Shown here: positions 1-6,121 of the stretch, piece by piece
Layout of the letters: every line of letters starts with the position of its first letter
How positions within the stretch are numbered: the first letter of the stretch is position 1
Source of the DNA: Chloroflexota bacterium
GTDB taxonomy: Bacteria > Chloroflexota > UBA6077
Direction of reading: 5' to 3'
Assembly: GCA_021788565.1 (NCBI GenBank)
Contig: JAJYKO010000131.1
Span: forward strand, 1-9,814
DNA length: 9,814 nt
Position numbers and translations under genes: made by a program
The notes under the pieces: generated by a model
What the model was told of the DNA's origin: nothing
Database searches by the model: none
The model's input: the letters and a program-made list of their open reading frames with translations, nothing else

Positions 1-67
1 GGAGCACAACCCAGGCGATCGCACCTGCCAAGGCGGCCAGCAGAACCAGCTTGACGCCTCGCTTCAT
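1..67 (-). CDS. N-terminus of a secreted or membrane-anchored protein (partial)
   Basis: Only the first 22 codons lie in the window; the gene runs off the left edge. Reading from the ATG at 67-65, the protein begins MKRGVKLVLL and continues with an unbroken Ala/Leu/Val/Ile/Trp stretch. That is the pattern of a signal peptide or N-terminal membrane anchor: a short basic n-region (K2, R3, K6) followed by a hydrophobic core of about 16 residues. An AAGGAT ribosome-binding-like sequence (minus strand of 78-83) sits 10 nt before the ATG. The gene is divergent from the glycosyltransferase gene starting at 297, leaving a 229 bp shared intergenic region. Its function cannot be told from this fragment. 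A membrane or exported role in the same glycan pathway is possible but unsupported. The main doubt is that so short an open frame could be fortuitous. Confidence 0.5.
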   Translation of the reverse strand, partial: MKRGVKLVLLAALAGAIAWVVL

Positions 68-83
68 TTCCGTAACGATCCTT

Positions 84-97
84 GTCCATATGTGGAC
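84..97. repeat. Short inverted repeat upstream of the leftmost gene
   Basis: GTCCA (84-88) and TGGAC (93-97) form a perfect 5+5 bp inverted repeat around TATG. It sits 17-30 nt upstream of the ATG of the minus-strand gene ending at the left edge, next to its putative ribosome binding site. It could be a small operator or an mRNA hairpin, but so short a repeat is also expected by chance. Confidence 0.2.
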
Positions 98-195
98 GCC
101 ACGAGTGAAGATCCCATATCCGGACTCCCTGAACCAGTGATCGCGTAGACTCGCGCCAAGCCGAAGGCAGCCTGTAATATCATGGCGCCAGTCAC

Positions 196-221
196 GCGTC
201 AAGGAAAGGCTGCCTTGACGC
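196..221. promoter_or_regulatory. Perfect 9-bp inverted repeat covering the -35 box (candidate operator)
   Basis: GCGTCAAGG (196-204) and CCTTGACGC (213-221) are exact reverse complements separated by 8 nt (205-212). The right arm contains the -35 hexamer TTGACG (215-220) of the promoter driving the gene at 297. This geometry is typical of a dimeric regulator bound over a -35 element. A regulator here would be expected to block RNA polymerase if it represses, or possibly contact it if it activates. No T-run follows, so an intrinsic terminator is unlikely. The regulator is not identifiable from this window. Confidence 0.5.
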
Positions 222-244
222 ATTCTAGCCGGTCAACCTACAAT
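215..244 (+). promoter_or_regulatory. Sigma70-type promoter for the 297-4066 gene run
   Basis: TTGACG (215-220, 5 of 6 to the -35 consensus) and TACAAT (239-244, 5 of 6 to the -10 consensus) are separated by 18 bp. The expected transcription start is near 251, giving a leader of about 45 nt to the ATG at 297 or about 120 nt to the alternative ATG at 372. It is the best promoter match I found in the window. The direction and position fit the three plus-strand genes that follow. Confidence 0.55.
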
Positions 245-296
245 CCGGTCACACTTCTTTGCCTGTTTAGCTGGTTGAAACTCACCGAGCCCTGCC

Positions 297-2288
297 ATGT
301 TGATCGGTGGCCGTTCTGAGATAGCACTTGAGACTCTTCCCGACTCTCCCAATCCAGGCATTTCGACGAAGATGAAGCGTCCCCAACCAGAATCATCAGT
401 TGACAGTTCCGCTGCCTTAGGGCGACCCCCTGTTGCAACTACCGCTGATCGCGGGAGTCGCCGTGTGGAACTCGTCGCACTGGCTGCCATCCTCTTGGCT
501 GGTCTCGCCATCAGGCTTTGGTCGTTGCGTTTTCCCGGCTACAAGGTAGACGTCAGCCTCTTTACCGATTGGACCAACGGTCTTCTCCGTATCCCATTCG
601 ATCAATACTATGGCCTGGAGTCTCCATGGTGTGATTACCTTCCCGGCTATCTCTACATTCTCGCGGGCACAGGTTGGCTCAAAGACCTTATCTCCGGCAA
701 TGGTCAACTTACTTTGCAGACCTTTGAGCCATGGATTAAGGCGGGTCCAATCCTGGCAGACCTTGTTCTTGGCGTAGTCGTATTTCAGCTTTGCCGCCGC
801 TTTACGGGGGCCAAACGATCCCTACTGGCAGCCTCTCTGTTTGTATTCAATCCAGGAGTCATATTCATCAGCTCAGTCTGGGGACAGGTCGAGTCCATTG
901 CCTCCGCGCTCTACATGCTGTCACTGCTAGCGCTAGTCTCCGGTAGCCCGATACTGGCAGCAATTTGGGCAGGACTTGGCTTCGTGACAAAGCCCCAATA
1001 TGCTGTCTTTCTCGGGGTTATCGGCATTGCCTATCTAAGATCAGATCTGTTACGCCTTCCATCTGTCCTATCCTCGGGCGGCAGACCTGCTTGGGCTGGG
1101 TGGTCAGTGCGAAGGGTAATTCTTCCCGTTGCGATCCTGATCGCTACGGCTGAACTGCTGCTCCTACCGTTCTCGACTTCTCTCTGGCCCGCTCCTAACG
1201 TGGAATGGACGTTCGTATACAAAGTGACAAACGCAGAGATCGGCAGCTTTGCCAGTGCTGGAGCATTTAACCTCTGGGGCACCCAGATCGCTGGTATCCG
1301 GCACCTGGATTCTCAGTTGGGCTGGTTCCATCTGAGTTACCAGAGTTGGGGCTTCATTCTGTTCGCGGTTACCGCCGCGGTATCTCTCCTCCTCGCCTGG
1401 AGGAGGAGCAACGACCCGGAGTCCGTGTTGTGGGCTGCTTTCCTTATGGCTTTCGGTTTCTTCGAAGTCCTCACGAAGATGCACGAGAGATATCTCTTCC
1501 CAGCGCTTCCGCTAATCGCTGCTGCTGTAGCGTTTAGACTATGGCTGCTCCCGCTATATCTGGCGATCTCTGCCCTCTATTTCGTGAATGTGTGGTACAT
1601 TTGGACCTATCAGAGCGATCTGTTTGCCAATCAGGCCTTGACGCAGTGGGCCTCCGACCTAAGTGCGGTGCTGTTCACGGCCGCTGTGGCTATCGCTGTC
1701 GTACTGGCCTTCACCACAAAAGCAACCTCTCGCCGTAAGGACATCTGGTTGGCACGCGCACGACATTCGGCGGGGCAGCTCCGCTGGCCACTAGGCGGAG
1801 CATTGCGAGCGCTTAAGAGGCCAATTATCCTGCGGGCCGACGTTGCGGTTCTGGCTCTGGGGATAGCGTTGGTGATAGGGGTGGCGGCGGGATGGACGAT
1901 CGAAGGCCAGAGCAGTTCGTCCAGCTCCGCGTTCCAGGTTGTAACCGTACGAGCATATCGCTCCTGGCAGGATACTGGAGTAAAGGTCATAGCTGGGCAG
2001 AAGGTTTCCATGTTAGCGACGGGGCTATGGATGAACCAGATGGATGGTGCCTTGTACGGACCGGCTGGAAGCAATAGGAAGGACCGAATGGCTATAATGC
2101 CCTCAGCGCCGGTTGGTGTCCTGATAGGTCGAATAGGTGAAGCGGCACCGTTCGTAGTGGGTGAAGGAACTACTCTTGTAGCTACCACCAGCGGGAAACT
2201 ACGGCTTGCCATGAACGACTGGCCCAACAAGAAGCCTGGAGAGAGCCGCGGCGTGCTGCGCGTCGCAATCACGAGTCCCAGCCAGTAG
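297..2288 (+). CDS. Gpi18-like (COG5542) GT-C membrane glycosyltransferase fused to a LecA-like lectin domain
   Basis: This is a 663-residue polytopic membrane protein. The first extracytoplasmic loop carries acidic residues (D85, D91) and D113-Y114-L-P-G-Y, where the family usually has DYPPGY. Further hallmarks are FNPG...WGQVES (W195) and M395-HERY. These are signatures of Gpi18-like mannosyltransferases, which move a sugar from a polyprenyl-phosphate donor to a glycan or protein outside the membrane. About ten membrane segments end near residue 455. A basic cytoplasmic stretch, one more helix (about 516-535) and a Ser-rich linker follow. The last ~115 residues (546-661) resemble the Pseudomonas PA-IL/LecA galactophilic lectin: AGQKVSMLATG, then GVLIGRIG, then NDWP, where D641 aligns with calcium/sugar ligand Asp100. 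The domain should face outward. Start: ATG 297 lacks a clear ribosome binding site, and ATG 372 (residue 26) is a real alternative. Donor and acceptor sugars are unknown. The family call is firm; the lectin call is by eye. Confidence 0.85.
   Translation: MLIGGRSEIALETLPDSPNPGISTKMKRPQPESSVDSSAALGRPPVATTADRGSRRVELVALAAILLAGLAIRLWSLRFPGYKVDVSLFTDWTNGLLRIPFDQYYGLESPWCDYLPGYLYILAGTGWLKDLISGNGQLTLQTFEPWIKAGPILADLVLGVVVFQLCRRFTGAKRSLLAASLFVFNPGVIFISSVWGQVESIASALYMLSLLALVSGSPILAAIWAGLGFVTKPQYAVFLGVIGIAYLRSDLLRLPSVLSSGGRPAWAGWSVRRVILPVAILIATAELLLLPFSTSLWPAPNVEWTFVYKVTNAEIGSFASAGAFNLWGTQIAGIRHLDSQLGWFHLSYQSWGFILFAVTAAVSLLLAWRRSNDPESVLWAAFLMAFGFFEVLTKMHERYLFPALPLIAAAVAFRLWLLPLYLAISALYFVNVWYIWTYQSDLFANQALTQWASDLSAVLFTAAVAIAVVLAFTTKATSRRKDIWLARARHSAGQLRWPLGGALRALKRPIILRADVAVLALGIALVIGVAAGWTIEGQSSSSSSAFQVVTVRAYRSWQDTGVKVIAGQKVSMLATGLWMNQMDGALYGPAGSNRKDRMAIMPSAPVGVLIGRIGEAAPFVVGEGTTLVATTSGKLRLAMNDWPNKKPGESRGVLRVAITSPSQ
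2127..2225 (+). repeat. Copy 1 of a diverged coding direct repeat (LecA-like core)
   Basis: These 33 codons of the Gpi18-like gene match 3908-4006 in the small lectin-like gene in the same frame and without gaps. Both encode GRIGEAAPFV, then a variable strand, then LRLAMNDWP. About three quarters of the residues in and just before this block are identical by eye, and several DNA runs such as GGTGAAGCGGC are exact. This points to duplication of the lectin module between neighbouring genes. Confidence 0.75.
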
Positions 2289-2289
2289 T

Positions 2290-2310
2290 TGACCGATCAG
2301 CACCCGGTCA
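2290..2310 (+). repeat. 6-bp hairpin between the first two genes
   Basis: TGACCG (2290-2295) and CGGTCA (2305-2310) are perfect complements around a 9-nt loop, starting 2 nt after the stop codon of the Gpi18-like gene. No T-tract follows, so it is probably not a strong terminator. It could be an mRNA-processing or stability hairpin that uncouples the first gene from the next two. A stem this short could be chance. Confidence 0.25.
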
Positions 2311-2365
2311 CGGAGACTAGCCTGCTTGGTAGTTACCACCCTTCAGCGAGAAGGATCACCAGACT

Positions 2366-3394
2366 ATGATAGGCCAGCCTGACGTCTTCGATCATCCTTC
2401 CATAGCCGTTCTCATCCCCTGCTACAACGAAGGCGCGACCATTGGCAAAGTGGTGCGCGACTTTCAACTCGCCGTACCACAGGCTGAGATCTACGTGTTC
2501 GACAACTCCAGCACGGACGATACGGTGGCAGCGGCGAGGTCAGCCGGAGCCAGAGTATTCAAGGAGAAGAGACGGGGAAAAGGCTTCGTCATCGCTGCGA
2601 TGCTGAACAAGGTTCAAGCTGACTACTACATCATGGTCGACGGAGACGGTACCTACCCTGCCGAGCGAGCGATGGCCCTATTGGCGCCGGTGATGTCCGG
2701 CGACGCGGATATGGTTGTTGGCCAGCGTCTAGAGCAATACGACGAAGGCGCGTTTCGTCCACTACACGTGATCGGGAACAAGGTGATCTGCGGGCTGATC
2801 AACTCTGTGTTCTCGACGCACCTCGTGGATCCAATGTCCGGTTATCGTGCATTCACCAGGGAGGTGGCGGAGTCTCTTCCCGTGATCGCCTGGGGATTCG
2901 ACGTAGAAACCGAGATGACGCTGCAGCTGCTCTACAGACGGTTTGTGATTCGCGAAGAGGCGATCCATTACCGGTTAAGGCCCCAGGGCAGCGAATCCAA
3001 GCTAAGGACCTTCAGGGATGGAGCAAGAGTCCTCGCTAAGGTACTCAACATATTCAAGGCGTACAAACCGCTTACGTTCTTCGGTGGCCTGGCCCTGATT
3101 CTAAGTTTCTTTGGAGCCATAATTGGCTTCTTCCCTGTGTACGAGTATCTCGAGTACCAATACGTTTACTCCGTCCCTAAAGCCGTTCTCGCGGCCAGCT
3201 GCTTCATACTGGCCGCGGTGTTGGGAGCGGCCGGCCTCATTATCAGCACGCTGAACTACCGGATCCTCGAGATGACCAACGCCCTGTCTAAGCAGATCGC
3301 GCACTCAAACTCCTACCCACCGGCCTGGAACAGGGACTTCACGTCGCCGCATGCCAACCAGTCCGACCAGGACCCTGGTGCGCCCAAGGGCTAG
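2366..3394 (+). CDS. DPM1/GtrB-like family 2 glycosyltransferase with two C-terminal membrane helices
   Basis: This is a 342-residue enzyme with a GT-A catalytic domain (about 11-230) and a membrane-anchoring tail. The N-terminal strand reads VLIPCYNEG, followed by DNSSTDDT, the D92-G-D94 metal/nucleotide motif, and D155-PMSGYR with WGFDVETE downstream. All are typical of the dolichyl-phosphate-mannose synthase-like branch. Two hydrophobic helices (about 236-258 and 272-296) follow. The family transfers a sugar from a nucleotide donor to polyprenyl phosphate at the cytoplasmic face. Here the likely product is the lipid-linked sugar used by the GT-C enzymes on either side (inference). Which sugar cannot be read from the sequence. 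The start ATG has AAGGA 10 nt upstream. The gene lies 77 bp after the Gpi18-like gene and only 3 bp before the lectin-like gene, so it is very likely cotranscribed with the latter. A cytoplasmic glycosyltransferase acting on a glycolipid is the alternative. Confidence 0.9.
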   Translation: MIGQPDVFDHPSIAVLIPCYNEGATIGKVVRDFQLAVPQAEIYVFDNSSTDDTVAAARSAGARVFKEKRRGKGFVIAAMLNKVQADYYIMVDGDGTYPAERAMALLAPVMSGDADMVVGQRLEQYDEGAFRPLHVIGNKVICGLINSVFSTHLVDPMSGYRAFTREVAESLPVIAWGFDVETEMTLQLLYRRFVIREEAIHYRLRPQGSESKLRTFRDGARVLAKVLNIFKAYKPLTFFGGLALILSFFGAIIGFFPVYEYLEYQYVYSVPKAVLAASCFILAAVLGAAGLIISTLNYRILEMTNALSKQIAHSNSYPPAWNRDFTSPHANQSDQDPGAPKG

Positions 3395-3397
3395 ATC

Positions 3398-4066
3398 ATG
3401 CATCTCGCCGATCTGATATCAATGTCCTCGACATTTGGTTTCCTCGGTGCGGCAGCAGCACTTGCGTCACTTCTCATACTGCTGCTGCCGAGCCTCGAGA
3501 ACGGCTCGCGGGGCTACAAAGCCGCGATGGCACGAGAACAAGCTCGCCAGAGATCGAACGAGTTACCGGCGGAGGACAGCGCATCCCGTAAGCGAGCCCT
3601 TCGGACAGGAAGCCCCAGAATACTGCTGGTACTGGTGCTTGCTCTGATTGCCTTGTCTGGTACCTTCGCATCGGGGTGGGCACTCGGCATGAATGTAGGG
3701 GAAAGGGAGGGGACCCGGGCAGTAGATATACATGCGGATCTGCCGTGGCAGAACGCACAGATAAACGTGGTGGCTGGCCAAAAGCTATCTATCTCGGCGT
3801 TCGGCCGATGGAACAACGGCCCGAACGGTGCAGACTACGGCCCGGATGGGAACGGGAAAGAGGGCGCAGGCGTAGTTGCGCCGTCGGCCCCGTGGGGGGC
3901 GTTGGTTGGCCGAATCGGTGAAGCGGCTCCGTTCGTTATCGGCGTGGGCGCGACTGTGACCGCAAACGCGTCGGGACAGCTTCGTCTGGCCATGAACGAC
4001 TGGCCGGATAGCTACAGCGACAACCACGGGATGATGACCGTGCTTATCGCGGTACGAGACCAGTGA
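3398..4066 (+). CDS. Two-helix membrane protein with an extracytoplasmic LecA/PA-IL-like lectin domain
   Basis: This 222-residue protein has two membrane helices (about 12-32 and 75-97) joined by a basic, probably cytoplasmic loop (KAAMAREQARQRS...SRKRALR). The C-terminal domain (about 108-222) would then be outside. Aligned with LecA from memory, it keeps the AGQ.LSISAFGRW strand, YGPDG, an ungapped G(L/V)(I/V)...GALV.(K/R)IG block and ND.P..Y..N.G. Calcium-ligand positions Asp100, Thr104, Asn107 and Asn108 become D201, S205, D208 and N209, so calcium binding looks possible. Residues that recognise galactose in LecA (His50, Gln53) are not kept, so sugar specificity probably differs. No catalytic motif is seen. 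AAGGG lies 7 nt before the ATG, and the gene follows the GT2 stop after 3 nt. A role in tethering or sensing a surface glycan is inferred from context. An unrelated beta-sandwich fold remains possible. Confidence 0.75.
   Translation: MHLADLISMSSTFGFLGAAAALASLLILLLPSLENGSRGYKAAMAREQARQRSNELPAEDSASRKRALRTGSPRILLVLVLALIALSGTFASGWALGMNVGEREGTRAVDIHADLPWQNAQINVVAGQKLSISAFGRWNNGPNGADYGPDGNGKEGAGVVAPSAPWGALVGRIGEAAPFVIGVGATVTANASGQLRLAMNDWPDSYSDNHGMMTVLIAVRDQ
3908..4006 (+). repeat. Copy 2 of the diverged coding direct repeat (LecA-like core)
   Basis: This is the partner of 2127-2225, lying in the small lectin-like gene. The frame and length (33 codons) are the same and no gaps are needed. Variable positions fall mainly in the middle strand. 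The flanking loop after NDWP differs (DSYSDNHG here, NKKPGESRG in copy 1), so the putative calcium site is better preserved in this copy. Confidence 0.75.
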
Positions 4067-4086
4067 GATAGTCCCTTTGGGATCTG

Positions 4087-5688
4087 TTAGCGGGCAGGCC
4101 CGATCTTGGTGAGAATAGTATAACCTGGAACCCCCGGAACGATCTCTGGCACAACTGCCGCCGCCTTGAAGCTGCTACCAAATGCCTTCGGCTCGAGAGT
4201 TAGAATCCGTGCACCCGGGGCCAACCCCTTGGCGACGGAAGGCGTGACCGGCAAGATGGTGCCCGTAAAACCGTATGCGGCACGGAAGAACCTGACATAG
4301 GTGAGGCTCGTCGTGTCCTCGAAGTCGAAGTAGACTCTTTCGGCTGGGGCACCATGCAGCAAGATGCGGAAAGCCTCTGGTTTGTTCCCATTGAAGTCGC
4401 CGGCCTCAACCGCTCTTGCCGGGTATGCCCCGAAGTAATCGGCAAAGAACTCGCCAACTTCCACCGCGTACACCAACACAAGTGCAATCAGAGCCAGCCG
4501 CGCCAGGTGGCTTCTCCGGCAGAACTCGGCAACGGCGACTAGTCCTGTCACACAGATGAGAGCGTACAGCGGGACTGCGTACGTTGCTCTGGCCGGAGCG
4601 TGTGTCTCCGACAGGAGCGCCAGCGGGGCAGGAAACAGCAGAAAGGCCATCAGGACCTGTGCGGCCAGGGTGTCGCGTTTCGAGATCGCTCGAGAGGCAA
4701 GTCTCACGCTGCCGGCTGCAGCGAGGGGCAGGCTGGCGAGCAGGTACACGCCTGCGCGTCCCGTGGAATGAACCAAGGAGCTGTCACCCTTGATGAACAG
4801 ATCCAGCGGATCGAAGCACTCGAGGTAGTGCTGCAGGTATGTGGCGACGACGGAATAGGGAGAGAGATCACCGGTCAGCCACGTAAGACCCTCGAATCTA
4901 GCCATGTATAGATTGGGATCCTGAAGTGTGAAGGCCACCGCCGGTATCATCATCAGGCCGTAAACGACCAGCGCGCCGACGAACGTTCTCCAGGAGCAAG
5001 CGCCCTTGAGCCTGTATACAATCAGTGTCAGAGCCAGGTACACCGGCATGATCATCCTGGCCGTGCCATACGAGTAGAAGCCCAGACCCAAGATAACGCT
5101 CAAGAAAAGGAGAAGGCGCTCGTCTTCACGCCTTTCGAACTCCACAAGGCCGATCAGCCATCCCACGATGAATGGGATGGGCAGGAACAATTCCAGGAAG
5201 AGCCGTGACTGGATGAAGAAGAGGGGCGAAGTAGCGAGTATCCAAACCCCGGCCAGGGAAACCCAGCGATTTTTCCACAGCCGCCATCCAAGGTAAGCGA
5301 ACAGTGCCAGGCTCAGAATGCCGGCTGTTGCCATGCTCGCTCTCAGGGAGACAACGGATAGCCCCAAGGCCTTCGTGAAAGGTATTGCCCAATAGGCGAT
5401 CATGGCGCCGGCTATCTGATGATTCTCAAAGTAGCCTACATAGACAGGCAGCAGGTTACCGTAGTAGTCGCGTCCAGTGGTGGAAAGCAGATAGCTAGCC
5501 AACCCGAAGCCCGCTTCGTCCTGGTTGAGATATGGCGGCGCCTGGTCCAACCGCCAGTAGTACAACACGAGAAGAAGTGCCGCCGTTCCCAGGGCACCTA
5601 AAATGAAGCTCAGCTTAGAAGACTTGTCCGCAATCTGGATGCGGCTCATACGAGCAAGTCCGATCTGCGACATTCCGTTACCGAGCAC
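4087..5688 (-). CDS. PMT/ArnT-like GT-C membrane glycosyltransferase
   Basis: This 533-residue polytopic membrane protein resembles the GT39/GT83 (PMT_2) group, which transfers a sugar from a polyprenyl-phosphate carrier to an acceptor outside the membrane. After the first helix (about 28-44) comes RLDQAPPYLNQDEAGFG. D57-E58 fit the catalytic acidic pair of the first outer loop. Then come RDYYGN, an FENHQ...Y.A.PF segment and SLRASMATAG, where the family's L.G.S..A.R.....G stretch is expected. About ten more helices end near residue 400. The last ~130 residues form a soluble, probably outer C-terminal domain without a recognised motif. Start choice is uncertain: GTG 5688 is the longest form, with ATGs at 5673 and 5649 in frame, and only weak ribosome-binding sequences (AAGGTG 12 nt before ATG 5673). 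It converges on the lectin-like gene with 20 bp between stops. Its substrate is unknown. Confidence 0.85.
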   Translation of the reverse strand: MLGNGMSQIGLARMSRIQIADKSSKLSFILGALGTAALLLVLYYWRLDQAPPYLNQDEAGFGLASYLLSTTGRDYYGNLLPVYVGYFENHQIAGAMIAYWAIPFTKALGLSVVSLRASMATAGILSLALFAYLGWRLWKNRWVSLAGVWILATSPLFFIQSRLFLELFLPIPFIVGWLIGLVEFERREDERLLLFLSVILGLGFYSYGTARMIMPVYLALTLIVYRLKGACSWRTFVGALVVYGLMMIPAVAFTLQDPNLYMARFEGLTWLTGDLSPYSVVATYLQHYLECFDPLDLFIKGDSSLVHSTGRAGVYLLASLPLAAAGSVRLASRAISKRDTLAAQVLMAFLLFPAPLALLSETHAPARATYAVPLYALICVTGLVAVAEFCRRSHLARLALIALVLVYAVEVGEFFADYFGAYPARAVEAGDFNGNKPEAFRILLHGAPAERVYFDFEDTTSLTYVRFFRAAYGFTGTILPVTPSVAKGLAPGARILTLEPKAFGSSFKAAAVVPEIVPGVPGYTILTKIGPAR

Positions 5689-5689
5689 C

Positions 5690-5715
5690 TTCGGGAACAG
5701 CTTGGTCCTCCCGAA
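5690..5715 (-). repeat. Inverted repeat in the leader of the PMT-like gene
   Basis: TTCGGGA (5690-5696) and TCCCGAA (5709-5715) are perfect complements around 12 nt. Read on the minus strand, the hairpin ends one nucleotide before the GTG at 5688. Its first arm includes the strongest Shine-Dalgarno-like run nearby (GGGAGGA). If GTG 5688 is used, the hairpin could mask that run or bring it closer to the start codon. It may equally be neutral if translation begins at ATG 5673 or 5649. Confidence 0.3.
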
Positions 5716-5794
5716 CAGCCGGGAATCTCTGCGGCTCCTGGCGTGAAAAGAGACAACGGCAGCGAAGCGGATAAAGATGAGTCAATCAGCTGAG

Positions 5795-5818
5795 ACACTG
5801 ACCGTGGTCGCACAGTGT
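5795..5818. promoter_or_regulatory. Nested inverted repeat, candidate operator
   Basis: ACACTG (5795-5800) and CAGTGT (5813-5818) are perfect complements. Between them lies a second small palindrome, ACC-GT-GGT (5801-5808). The right arm overlaps the candidate -10 box of a minus-strand promoter (5814-5819), which is where a repressor of the PMT-like gene would sit. The repeat itself is plain in the sequence; the function is a guess. Confidence 0.3.
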
Positions 5819-5842
5819 AGCGACGCTAGATATCCGCTGCAA
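5814..5842 (-). promoter_or_regulatory. Weak candidate promoter for the PMT-like gene
   Basis: On the minus strand TTGCAG (5842-5837) and TACACT (5819-5814) are separated by 17 bp. The -10 matches consensus at 4 of 6 positions but the -35 only at 3 of 6. The predicted leader would be roughly 120 nt to GTG 5688. The spacing and direction are right and the match is poor, so confidence is low. Confidence 0.25.
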
Positions 5843-6084
5843 CACGGCGCTCACCTCTAACTGCGCATCCCCCTCCTTGGATTGGTTGGCGCGGGCATGA
5901 CCTGATAGGGGAAAGAGGACGGGGGCGAAGACAAGACGTTGTGGAAGCTGGTTACTGGCCGGAAGTTGCCCACCCTGGGCCGCGCTGCTATGATTGGTCG
6001 TTGCCAAACGGGCACCAAGAACAGTCCGTGGATCACCGGCCGCGAGATCCCTGGTCGCGCTCGCCATGGGTCTCTCGTGGCTGG

Positions 6085-6121
6085 CCGAGGTCTCCAAACC
6101 GAGGTAATTTTGGAGCTCTCG
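6085..6121. repeat. 13-bp-arm hairpin overlapping a CCGAGGT direct repeat
   Basis: Arms 6086-6098 and 6109-6121 pair over 13 positions: CGAG/CTCG and CTCCAAA/TTTGGAG are perfect, and the 2 nt between them give one G-T pair and one mismatch. The loop is 10 nt. Superimposed on it, CCGAGGT occurs twice in the same orientation (6085-6091 and 6099-6105), 14 bp apart. No T-run follows on either strand, which argues against a simple intrinsic terminator. It lies about 180 bp upstream of the gene at 6301 and could act in its regulation. Confidence 0.4.

Noticed and set aside
1631..2272. A 213-codon open frame on the minus strand
   Set aside because: Antisense to the membrane helix and lectin domain of the Gpi18-like gene; no motif, no ribosome binding signal, Arg/Thr/Ser/Pro-rich.
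4067..4086. TCCC-TTT-GGGA as a bidirectional terminator between the convergent genes
   Set aside because: The stem has only 4 Watson-Crick pairs and no T-run on either strand, so it is not convincing as an intrinsic terminator.
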